Origin: Taeniopygia guttata
Lineage: Eukaryota; Chordata; Aves; Passeriformes; Estrildidae
Reading direction: 5' to 3'
Length of the DNA stretch: 64,000 nucleotides
NCBI RefSeq assembly: GCF_048771995.1
Contig: NC_133026.1
Span: 151,427,001-151,491,000 of the forward strand
Of this stretch, positions 34,615-45,649 are shown in pieces (positions within the stretch are counted from its first letter, which is position 1; the number at the start of each line of letters is the position of its first letter). The translations under genes were made by a program, and so were the position numbers. Below the pieces are notes generated by a model. It was not told where the DNA came from. It ran no database searches and was given only the letters and a program-made list of their open reading frames with translations.

Positions 34615-35590
34615 CGCCCACACCCCACGGACACGCCCACGGGGCCGGGACACGCCCAGGCCACGCCCACGGCCACGCCCAGGTCACCTGGACACGCCCA
34701 CGGGGCCGGGACACGCCCAGGACACGCCCACGGCCACGCCCAGGTCACCTGGACACGCCCAGGACACGCACCTGGACACGCCCACGGCACCTGGACACGC
34801 CCAGGCCACGCCCAAGGGGCCGGGACACGCCCACGGCCACGCCCAGGTCACCTGGACACGCATCTGGACACGCCCACGGACACCTGGACACGCCCAGGAC
34901 ACGCCCAGGACACGCCCACGGCACCTGGACACGCATCTGGACACGCCCACGGACACCTGGACACGCCCACGGTACCTGGACACGCCCAGGACACGCCCAC
35001 GGGACCGGGACACGCCCAGGACACGCCCACGGGACCTGGACACGCCCACGGCCACGCCCACGGGACCGGGACACGCCCAGGATATGCCCACAACACCTGG
35101 ACACGCACCTGGACACACCCACGGGACTGGGACACGCACCTGGATACGCCCAGGACACGCCCACGGCCACGCCCAGGACACCTGGACACACCCAGGACAC
35201 GCCCAGGACACCTGGACACGCCCAGGACACGCCCACGGCACCTGGACACGCACCTGGACACGCCCAGGCCACGCCCACGGGACTGGGACATGCACCTGGA
35301 CATGCACCTGGACACGCCCAGGTCACCTGGACACGCCCAGGACACTCACCTGGACACGCCCACAGGACCTGGAAACGCCCACGGCACCTGGACACGCCCA
35401 GGACACGCCCAGGACACCTGGACACGCACCTGGACACGCCCACGGGGCCGGGACACGCCCGGGACACGCCCAGGATACCTGGACACGCCCACGGCACCTG
35501 GACACGCACCTGGACACGCCCACGGGACCGGGACACGCACCTGGACACGTTCAGGCCACGCCCACGGCACCTGGACACGCCCAGGACACG
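34615..35590. repeat. CACCTGGACACGCCCAGGAC array
   Basis: Modules ACACGCCCACGG, ACACGCCCAGG and CACCTGG combine into irregular 30-60-bp units over nearly 1 kb. Confidence 0.95.
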
Positions 35591-35619
35591 CGGGGTGGGC
35601 GTGGGTGGGGGGGGGAGTG

Positions 35620-36900
35620 TGAGCACCTGTGCACACCTGTGAGCACCTGTGCACAACTGTACACACATGTACACACCTGGACACACACCTGTGCACACCT
35701 GCACGCACCTGTGAGCACCTGGACACATCTATACACAAACCTGTGCACACCTGCGCACACACCTGTAGACACACCTGTGCTCACTTGTATTCACCTGCAC
35801 ACACACCTGCACACACACCTGTGCACACCTGTGAGCACCTGTGCACACCTGCACACACACCTATACACACACCTGTACACACATCTGCACGCACCTGTGA
35901 GCACCTGGACACATCTATACACACACCTGTGTACACCTGTGCACACTTGTGAGCATCTCTGCAGACCTGGACACAACTGCACACACGCTTTTACACACCT
36001 GTGCACACCTGTGAGCACTGGTGCACACACCTGAACACCCACCTGTACACACACCTGTACACACACCTATGCTCACCTGTACACACACCTGTGAGCACCT
36101 GTGCACACACCTGTACACACGAGTACACACACTTGGACACACACCTGTGCACACACCTGTACACACGATTACACTACACCTGCGCACACCTGCACACAGG
36201 TGCAGACAGGTAAACACAGGTACACACAGGTGCACAGCTGCACAAACATTTACACACCTGCACACACCTGCACACACCTGCACACGCGTGTTCTCGCTGC
36301 ACACACCTGCACACACCTGCACATAACGCGTACTGTAACTCAGCCAAACTGCACACACCTGCACACACCTGTGCACACATGTGCACCTGTGCAACTGTGC
36401 ACACCTGTGCATTGACACGCATGGTACCTGTACTGCACACCTGTGCTTTGCACACCTGTACACCTGTGCAGTGCACACCTGGGCACACCTGGGCATTGAC
36501 ACGCATGGTACCGGTGCAGTGCACACCTGTAAACACCTGTGCTTTGCACACCTATGCTTTGCACACCTGCACGCACCTGCACACACCTGTGCTTTGCACA
36601 CCTTTGCACCTGTGCTTTGCACAGCTGTGCATTGACACGCATGATACCTGTGCTGCACACCTGCACACCTCTGCAGCACACACCTGTACACACCTGTGCA
36701 CACCTGCACATACCTGCACACACCTGTACACCTGTGCAGTGCACACCTGTGCACACCTGTACACACCCACACACACCTGTACACACACCTGTGCACACAC
36801 CTGTAACACACCTGTACACGCCTGCATCCACCTGTACACACCTGTACACACGTGCACACACCTGCACACACCTGTACATACCTGCACACACCTGACACAC
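35620..36900. repeat. ACACCTGTGCACACCTG array
   Basis: About 10-bp ACACCTGTGC/ACACCTGTAC units form a CA-rich tract. Inside, 36410-36660 carries a distinct larger unit containing TTGACACGCATGGTACCTGT and TGTGCTTTGCACACC, repeated three to four times. Confidence 0.94.
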
Positions 36901-36959
36901 CCACCCAGGTGCATCCTCGCAGGTGCCCCAGGTACCACAGCTGCTGCCCCCCCCACCCC

Positions 36960-37480
36960 CTCCTGCACCCCCAGGTGTGTCCAGGTGTGCCCAGGTGTGC
37001 CCAGGTGTGCCAAGGTGCCCCCCAGGAAACCCCAGATGCCCCCAGGTGTGCCCAGGTATCCTCCAGATGTGCCCAGGTGTTCCCCAGGTGTGCCCCAGGT
37101 ATGCCCAGGTGTGTGCCAGGTATGACCAGGTGTGCCCAGGTGTGCCCAGGTACCCCCAGGTGCCACACAGGTGTGCCAAGGTTTGCCCACAGGTGTGCCC
37201 AGGTGTGCCCAGGTGTGCCCAGGTGTGCACCAGGTGCCCACCAGGTACCCCCAGGTGTGCCCAGGTGTGCCCAGGTGCCTCCCAGGTGTGCCCAGGTACC
37301 CCCAGGTGTGCCCCAGGTATGCCCAGGTGCCCCCCAGGTACCCCCAGGTGTGCCCCAGGTGTGCCCAGGTGCGCCCAGGTGTGCTCAGGTGTCCCCCAGG
37401 TGTGCACAGGTACCCCCCCAGGTGTACCCAGCTGTGCCCAGGTGTGCCCAGGTACCCCCAGGTGTGCCCAGGTGTGTCCC
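36960..37480. repeat. CCAGGTGTGC array
   Basis: About 10-bp CCAGGTGTGC units with CCCCCAGGTA variants. This is the opposite orientation of the CACCTG-rich arrays elsewhere in the window. Confidence 0.94.
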
Positions 37481-37560
37481 CCCTCACCTGGGCTGGGCGG
37501 GGCCCCCCAAATTCAGGTACTGCAGGTCCGGGAGCTCCGCCCCCTTCTGGCCCCGCCCCC
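37480..37560 (-). other. Small single-copy island, possible exon
   Basis: On the - strand a block between GGGGCCAG and a GTGAGGGG donor (about 37487-37548) would read GAELPDLQYLNLGGPAQP, leucine-rich-repeat-like. The match is generic, no neighbouring exon was found and no gene can be named. Confidence 0.2.
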
Positions 37561-38220
37561 TGGGGACACACCTGGATTAGGCCCCGCCCATTGGGCACAC
37601 CTGGATTAGACCACGCCCCCTGGGGACACACCCAGGCCTGGCCACGCCCCCCGGGGACACACCTGGATCAGGCCACGCCCCCTGGGCACACCTGGGCATG
37701 GCCACGCCCCCTGGGGACACACCTGGGCCTGGCCACGCCCCCTGGGGGACACACCTGGATTAGGCCACGCCCCCTGGGCACACCTGGGCATGGCCACGCC
37801 CCCTGGGGGACACACCTGGATCAGGCCCCGCCCCCCGGGACACACCTGGATTAGGCCACGCCCCCCGGGGCACACCTGAGCATGGCCACGCCCCCTGGGG
37901 AACACACCTGGGCATGGCCACGCCCCCTGGGGACACACCTGGGCATGGCCACGCCCCCTGGGGACACACCCAAGCCTGGCCACGCCCCCTGGGGACACAC
38001 CTGACATGGCCACGCCCCCTGGGGACACACCTGGGCCTGGCCACGCCCCCTGGGGACACACCTGGGCCTGGCCACGCCCCCTGGGGACACACCCATGCCC
38101 GGCCACGCCCCCTGGGGACACACCTGACATGGCCACGCCCCCTGGGGACACACCCGGGCATGGCCACGCCCCCTGGGGGACACACCTGGGCCTGGCCACG
38201 CCCCCCGGGACACGCCCGGG
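37555..38220. repeat. GGCCACGCCCCCTGGGGACAC array
   Basis: About 20 copies of a 30-35-bp unit: GGCCACGCCCCCTGGGGACA then CACCTGGGCAT or CACCTGGATTA. Confidence 0.95.
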
Positions 38221-38224
38221 CCCG

Positions 38225-38340
38225 GCCCCGCCCCCCGGGGGTTTTGGGGCCAATCCGAGGGGTTTCAGGACAAGCACAAACGGCCCCCGCGGCCCCGCGG
38301 CCAATAAAGGGACGAACCCGCACCGGCTCCGCCTCCTGAG
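38225..38340. other. Single-copy island with two CCAAT boxes and an AATAAA
   Basis: GGCCAATCCG (about 38248), TTTCAGGACAAGCACAAACG and GGCCAATAAAGGG (about 38300) occur in otherwise repetitive DNA. It could be a small promoter, a fragment of one, or a polyadenylation site on the + strand. No coding sequence is recognised. Confidence 0.25.
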
Positions 38341-39990
38341 AACACCGGGACCACCGGGAAACACCGGGAAACACCGGGAAACACCGGGAAACACCGGGAA
38401 ACACCGGGACCCCCCCGGGAACCACCGGGAATCATCCGGACCCCCCCCCGGGATCACTGGGACCCCCACGGAAAAAACCGGGACCCCCCCGGGACCCCCC
38501 CGGCATCAGCGGGACCCCCTTGGCACCCCCCCGGGAAACACCGGGACCCCCCCGGGATCATCGGGATCTGCCCCGGCATCATCGGGACCTCGCCCGGGAC
38601 CCCCCCCGGGACCACCGGGATCAGCCCCGGGATCCCCCCGGGACATCGGGACCATCGGGACCCCACCCGGGAAACACCAGAACCCCCACCGGGATCAGCG
38701 GGACCCCCCCCCGGGACCCCCCCGGGACCCCCCCGGGATCACCGGAAACACCGGGACGCCACCGGGATCACCCCGGGACCCCCACGGGAAACACCGGAAA
38801 CACCGGGACCCCCCTGGGATCACCCCGGGACCCCCCCGGGAATCACCGGGACCCCCCACGGGAAACGCCGGGACCCCACCGGGATCATCGGGATCCCCCG
38901 GGACCCCCCCGGGTCCCCCCACGGGAAACACCGGGATCAGCCCCGGGGTCATCGGGACCCCCCGGGACCCCCACCGGGACCCCCACGGGAAACACCGGGA
39001 CCCCCCCCGGGACATCGGGACCCCCCCGGGACCCCCACGGGAAATACCGGGAATCATCGGGACGCCACCGGGACCCCCCTCGGGAAACACCGGGATCAGC
39101 CCCGGGATCCCCCCCGGGACCATCGGGACCCCCCGGACTCCCCGGGATCAGCGGGACCCCCACCGGGATCAGCGGGACCCCCACGGGACCCCGCCGGGAC
39201 CACCCCCGGGATCCCCCCGGGACCCCCACGCGAAACACCGGGACAGCCCCCGGGACCCCACCCGGAATCCCCCTCGGGAAACACCGGGACCCCACCGGGA
39301 TCAACGGGACCCCCACGGGACCCCGCCCGGCACCCCTCCGGGACCCCATCGGGACCCCGTCCGCGACCACTGGGACCCCACCGGGATCACCCCGGGATCA
39401 TCGGGACCACCCCCGGGAACCCCCCCAGACTACCGGGACCACCGGGACCCCACCCGGGACACTCCCCGGGACCCTCACGGTGATCACCGGGACCCACCGG
39501 AAGCCCCACCGTGACCACCGGGATCAGCCCCGGGATCACCGGGACACCCCTGGGAAACACCGGGACAACCGGGATCAGCCCCGGGACCCCTCGGGATCAC
39601 CGGGACCCCCTCCCGGGACCCCCCCAGGATCACCGGGACGCCCCCCGGGACCCTCGGACCACCGAGACCCCCGGGACCACCGGGAGCTCCCCCGAGCCCT
39701 CCCCAGACCCTCACCCAGGATCACCGGGACCACCCCGGGAACCACCGGGACCCCCGGGACACCCCCGAGACCCCCCCCGGGAACCACCGGGAACCACCGG
39801 GACCCCCAAGCCTTGGGACCCCCCCCGGATATCCCCGGGATCACCGGGACCACCCCGAGACCACCGGGACCCCTCCCGGGATCGCCCTCCGGGATTACTG
39901 GGACCCCCGGTACCCCGAACCGCGGAATCCCCGGTCCCGGGACTCCCGGGACCACCGGGACCACCGGGACCCCCGGGATCCCCCCGCTCC
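38340..39990. repeat. ACCGGGACCCCCCCGGGAT array
   Basis: Modules ACCGGGACCCCC, CCCCGGGATCA and GGGAAACACC combine over 1.65 kb. It starts with five perfect ACCGGGAAAC decamers at about 38355. Confidence 0.93.
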
Positions 39991-40029
39991 CAGCCGTCCC
40001 CCGTTCCACGGAGCTCCCCCCGCCCACCC

Positions 40030-41800
40030 CCGTGTCCCCCCTCGGTGTCCTCCCGGTGTCCGTTGTCCCCCCCCGGTGTCCCTCCCGGTGTCCCCCCCGG
40101 TGTCCGTTATCCCCTCCCGGTGTCCCCCCCGGTGTCCCCCCTCCCCCGTGTCCCCTCCCGGTGTCTCCCCACTCTCCCCCCGGTGTCTCCCCGGTGTCCC
40201 CGCCGTGTCCCCCGTGTCCCCCCCGGTGTCCCCCCCATTTTCCCCCCGGTTTTTCCCCTCCCCCGGTGTTCGGTGTGCCCCCAATGTCTCCCCGCTGTCC
40301 CCGCCGTGTCCCCCCCGGTTTTTCTCCGTTCCCGGTGTCCGGTGTCCCCTCCCGGTGTCCCCCGTCCCCCGTGTCCCCCCCGGTGTCCCCCCCCGGTGCC
40401 CCCCCAGTTTCCCCTCCGGTGTTCCCTCCGGTGTCCGTTGTCCCCTCCCGGTGTCCCTCCCGGTGTCCCCCCTCTTCCGGTGTCCCCCCCCGGTGCCCCC
40501 CCAGTTTCCCCTCCGGTGTTCCCTCCGGTGTCCGTTGTCCCCTCCCGGTGTCCCTCCCGGTGTCCCCCCTCTTCCGGTGTCCTCCCCGGTGTCCCCCCAG
40601 TTTCCCCTCCGGTTTTTCCCCCTCCCCCGGTGTCCCCCCCGGTGTCCGGTGTCCCCCCAATGTCTCCCGGCTGTCCCCCGGTGTCCCCCCCGGTTTTTCT
40701 CCGTCCCCGGTGTCCCCTCCCCATCCCGTTCCCCCCGTGTCCCCCCGGTGTCCCCCCGCTCCTCCCCCAATGTCCCCCCGCTGTCCCCGCCGTGTCACCC
40801 CCGGTTTTTCTCCGTCCCCGGTGTCCGTTGTCCCCTCCCGGTGTCCCCCCCGTGTCCCCCCCGTGTCCCCCCGGTGTCCCCCCGGTGTCCCCCCCACCCC
40901 GGTTTTCCCCCTCTCCCCGTGTCCTCCCGGTGTCCGGTGTCCCCCCAATGTCTCCCCACTGTCCCACCCGGTGTCCCCCCCGGTTTTTCTCCGTCCCCGG
41001 TGTCCGGTGCCCCTCCCGGTGTCCCCCCTCTCTCGGTGTCCCCTCCCGGTGTCCCCCCCGTGTCCCCCCCGTGTCCCCCCAGTTTCTCCTCCGGTTTTTC
41101 CCCCTCCCCCGGTGTTCGGTGTCCTCCCAATGTCTCCCCGGTGTCCCCCCGGTGTCCGTTGTCCCCCCCCGGTGTCCCCCCGGTGTCCCCCCCAGTTTCC
41201 CCTCCGGTTTTCCCCCTCCCCCGGTGTCCCCCCCGGTGTTCGGTGTCCCCCCAATGTCTCCCCGCTGTCCCCCCGGTGCCCCCCCGGTTTTTCTCCGTCC
41301 CCGGTGTCCGGTGCCCCTCCCGGTGTCCCCTCCCGGTGTCCCCTCCCGGTGTCCCTCCCGGTGTCCCCCCCAATTTCCCCTCCGGTTTTCCCCCTCCCCG
41401 GTGTTCGGTGTCCTCCCAATGTCTTCCCGGTGTCCCCCCGGTGTCCGTTGTCCCCTCCCGGTGTCCCCCCCCGGTGTCCCCCCGGTGTCCCCCCCAGTTT
41501 CCCCCCCGGTTTTTCCCCCTCCCCCGGTGTCCCCTCCCCCCTCCCGGTGTCCCTCCCGGTGTCCGGTGCCCCCCGCCCCCGTTTTCCCCCTCCCCCGGTG
41601 TCCCCCCGTGTCCCCCCCGGTGTCCGGTGTCCCCCCGGTGTCTCCCCCAGTTTCCCCTCCGGTTTTTACCCCTCCCCGGTGTCCCCTCCCCCCTCCCGGT
41701 GTCCCCCCGGTTTTTCTCCGCCCCCGGTGTCCCCTCCCCCCCCCCCGGTGTCCCCTCCCGGTCCCCCCCGGTGTCCCCCTCCCCCCCGGTCCCTGACCCG
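40030..41800. repeat. CCCGGTGTCCCC array
   Basis: TCCCGGTGTCCCCCC modules are mixed with CCGGTTTTTCTCCGTCCCCG and CCAATGTCTCCCC modules in higher-order units of about 60-250 bp. Open frames on both strands exceed 600 codons and are not genes. Confidence 0.93.
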
Positions 41801-41859
41801 CTGCCCCCTCCGGTTATTTTTGGCTGCGGCGGCAGCGCCGGGGGGGGGGGAGGGGAGAG

Positions 41860-44275
41860 ACCCCAAAACCGGGGGGGGGGACCCCAAAACCGGGACAGAG
41901 ACCCCAAAACTACCCCAAAACCGGGGGGACACCCCAAAACCGGGGGGGGGGGCCCAAAACCGGGGGGAGAGACCCCAAAACCGGGACAGAGACCCCAAAA
42001 CCGGGGGGGGGGCCCAAAACCGGGGGGAGAGACCCCAAAACCGGGACAGAGACCCCAAAACCGCCCCACACCGACCCCAAAACCGGGGGGAGACCCCAAA
42101 ACCGGGGGGAGACCCCCAAACCGGGGGGAGACCCCAAAACCGGGGGGAGACCCCAAAACCGGGACAGAGACCCCAAAACCGGGGGGAGACCCCAAAACCG
42201 GAGGAGGGACCCCAAAACCGGGGGAGGGACCCCAAAACCGGGGGGGAGACCCCAAAACTGCCCCACACCGACCCCCAAACCGGGGAGAGACCCCAAAACC
42301 GGGGGGAGAGAGACCCCAAAACCGGGGGGAGACCCCAAAAACGGGGGGGGACCTCAAAACTGCCCCACACCGACCCCAAAACCGGGGGGGGGACCCCAAA
42401 ACCGGGGGAGGGACCCCAAAACCGGGGGGAGACCCCGAAACCGGAGGGGAGGGATCCCAAAACCGGGGGGGGACCCCAAAACCGGGGGGGGACCCCAAAA
42501 CCGGGAGAGACCCCAAAAACCGGGGGGGAGAGACCCCAAAACTGGGGGGGGGGACCCCAAAACCGGGGGGAGAGACCCCAAAACCGGGGGGAGACCCCAA
42601 AACTGCCCCAAAACCGGGGGGGAGACCCCAAAACCGGGGGGGAGGGACCCCAAACCGGGGGGAGACCCCAAAACCGGGGGGAGACCCCAAAACCGGGGGG
42701 AGACCCCAAAACCGGGGGGGAGGGACCCCAAACCGGGGGGAGACCCCAAAACCGGGGGAGAGACCCCAAAACCGGGGGGAGACCCCAAAACTGCCCCAAA
42801 ACCGGGGGGGGACTCCAAAACCGGGGGAGAGACCCCAAAACCGGGGGAGAGACCCCAAAACCGGGGGGGGGGGACCCCAAAACCGGGGGGAGACCCCAAA
42901 ACCGGGGGGAGACCCCAAAACCGGGGGGAGACCCCAAAACCGGGGGGGAGGGACCCCAAACCGGGGGGAGACCCCAAAACCGGGGGAGAGACCCCAAAAC
43001 CGGGGGGAGACCCCAAAACTGCCCCAAAACCGGGGGGGGACTCCAAAACCGGGGGAGAGACCCCAAAACCGGGGGAGAGACCCCAAAACCGGGGGGGGGG
43101 GACCCCAAAACCGGGGGGAGACCCCAAAACCGGGGGGGGGGACCCCAAAACTGCCCCAAAACCGGGGGGAGACCCCAAAACTGCCCCACAGCGAACCCCA
43201 AAACCGGGGGGAGACCCCAAAACCGGGGGGGGGACCCCAAAACTGCCCCACACCGACCCCCAAAACCGGAGGGGGACCCCAAAACAGGCGGGGGACCCCG
43301 AAACCGGGAGAGACCCCAAACCGGGGGGAGAGACCCCAAAACCGGGGGGAGACCCCAAAACCGGGACAGAGACCCCAAAACTGCCCCAAAACCGGGGGGG
43401 GACCCCAAAACCGGGGGGAGACCCCGAAACCGGGACAGAGACCCCAAAACCGGGGGGGGACCCCAAAACCGGCAGAGACCCCAAAACCGGGGCGGGACCC
43501 CAAAACCGGGGGGGACCCCAAAACCGGGGAGGGGGGACCCCAAAACCGGGGGGGGACCCCAAAACTGGGGGAGAGACCCCAAAACCGGGGCGGGACCCCA
43601 AAACCGGGGGGGGACCCCAAAACCGGGGAGGGGGGACCCCAAAACCGGGGGGGGACCCCAAAACCGGGGGGAGACCCCAAAACTGCCCCACACCGACCCC
43701 AAAACCGGAGGGGGACCCAAAACCGGGGGGGGAGACCCCAAAACCGGGGGGGTGACCCCAAAATCGGGGGAGACCCCAAACAGGGGGGAGAGAACCCCAA
43801 AACCGGGGGGAGAACCCCAAAACCGGGGGGAGACCCCAAAACCGGGGGGAGACCCCAAAACCGGGGGGGGACCCCAAAAATAGGGGGGAGACCCCAAATC
43901 CCGGGGGGGGACCCCAAAACCGGGAGAGACCCCAAAAACCGGGGGGGAGAGACCCCAAAACTGCCCCAAAACCGGGGGGAGACCCCAAAACCGGGGGGAG
44001 ACCCCGAAACCGGGGGGTGACCCCAAAAATAGGGGGGAGACCCCAAATCCCGGGGGGGGACCCCAAAACCGGGGGGGAGACCCCAAAACCGGGAGGGACC
44101 CCAAAACCGGGACAGAGACCCCAAAACCGCCCCACAGCGAACCCCAAAACCGGGGGAGACCCCAAAACCGGGGGGGGGACCCCAAAACCGGGGGGAGACC
44201 CCAAAACTGCCCCAAAACCGGGGGGGAGACCCCAAAACCGGGGGGGGGGACCCCAAAACCGGGGGGGGACCCCAA
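41860..44275. repeat. GACCCCAAAACCGGGGGGA array
   Basis: About 18-20-bp units of GACCCCAAAACCGGGGGG over 2.4 kb. A near-exact duplication of about 260 bp is visible (around 42650-42850 against 42910-43110). Confidence 0.95.
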
Positions 44276-44361
44276 ATCTCGGGGGTCCCCATTTCCCCCC
44301 CCCCCCCCCCCCTCGGGTCTGGCCCCTCCCCCCCGCGCGTGGGTGGCCTTGGCCGGGACTG

Positions 44362-45350
44362 ATAAGGGGCAGATAAAAGGGGGGTCCTGGCAGATAAAAG
44401 GGGGAGATAAAGGGGGGTCCTGGCAGATAAAAAGGGGCAGATAAAAGGGGGGATCCCGGCAGATAAAGGGGGGTCCTGGCAGAGAAAAGAGGGGAGATAA
44501 AGGGGGGTCCTGGCAGACAAAAGGGGGTCCTGTCAGATAAAGGGGGGAGATAAAAGGGGGATCCCGGCAGATAAAAGGGGGGGTCCTGACAGATAAAAGG
44601 GGGGGAGTCCCGGCAGATAAAAGGGGGGGTCCCGGCAGATAAAAGGGGGGTCCTGTCAGATAAAAGAGGCAGATAAAGGAGGGCGATAAAAGGGGGGTCC
44701 CGGAAGATAAAAGAGGCAGATAAAAGGGGGGGTCCTGTCAGATAAAGGGGGCAGATAAAAGGGGGGTCCTGTCAGATAAAAGGGGGTCCCGGCAGATAAA
44801 GGGGGTCCTGTCAGATAAAAGGGGGATCCCAGCAGATACAAGGGGGGTCCTGTCAGATAAAAGCGGCCGATAAAGGGGGGGTCCTGGCAGATAAGAGTCA
44901 GATAAAAGGGGGTCCCGGCAGATAAAAGGGTCCTGTCAGATAAAAGGGGGTCCTGTCAGATAAAAGAGGCCGATAAAAGGGGGGTCCTGGCAGATAAAAG
45001 GGGGGTCCCGGCAGATAAAAGGGGCAGATAAAGGGGGATCCCGGCAGATAAAGGGGGGTCCTGGCAGATAAAAGCGGCCGATAAAAGGGGGGTCCCGGAA
45101 GATAAAAGCGGCCGATAAAAGGGGGGTCCCGGCAGATAAAAGGGGGATCCCGGCAGAGAAAAAGGAGGGTCCTTTCAGATAAAAGCGGCCGATAAAGGGG
45201 GGATCCCGGCAGATAAAAGAGGGGGGTCCTGTCAGATAAAGGAGGGTCCTGTCAGATAAAAGCGGCCGATAAAGGGGGTCCTGTCAGATAAAGGAGGGTC
45301 CTGTCAGATAAAAGGGGGTCCTGTCAGATAAAAGCGGCCGATAAAGGGGT
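44362..45350 (+). repeat. CAGATAAAAGGGGGGTCCTG array abutting the CYP11B start
   Basis: Units of 13-33 bp, each with (A)GATAAA followed by G runs and GTCCTGTC/GTCCCGGC. I count about 49 GATAAA motifs by eye. The array ends 10-20 bases before the CYP11B ATG at 45360, so it occupies the place of the core promoter. Confidence 0.95.
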
Positions 45351-45359
45351 CCCGCAGCC

Positions 45360-45649
45360 ATGGCAGCCCCGGGTTGGCTTTGGGGCCGGGGGGCGCGGCG
45401 GGCGCTGAGCTCGGGGGTCTCCCCAAACTCGGGGGTCTCCCCAAACTCGGGGGTCTCCCCAAACTCGGGGGTCTCCCCAAAGAACTCGGGGGTCTCCCCC
45501 AGCCCGGGGGGCCCGCGGCCGTTCGCGGAGATGCCGCGGGCCGGGGGGAGCCGTTGGTGGACCCTCCTCAGCCTCTGGGGCCGGGGGGGCTTCCAGGACT
45601 TCCACCGCCGCATGGAGCGGGGGTTCCAGCGCCTCGGGCCGGTCTACAG
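45360..45649 (+). CDS. CYP11B: CYP11B exon 1: transit peptide with coding repeat
   Basis: [16 protein letters not shown] starts an arginine-rich mitochondrial presequence. It is followed by about five SGVSPN repeats (18-base unit, 45412-45500), then [20 protein letters not shown] to FQRLGPVYR. The human counterpart [20 protein letters not shown] begins at the same point. Donor AG/GTGGGT, phase 2. Confidence 0.88.

Noticed and set aside
38520-44020. Proline/glycine-rich open frames of over 1000 codons on both strands
   Set aside because: Pure repeat translation across several unrelated arrays, no domain, no splice context.
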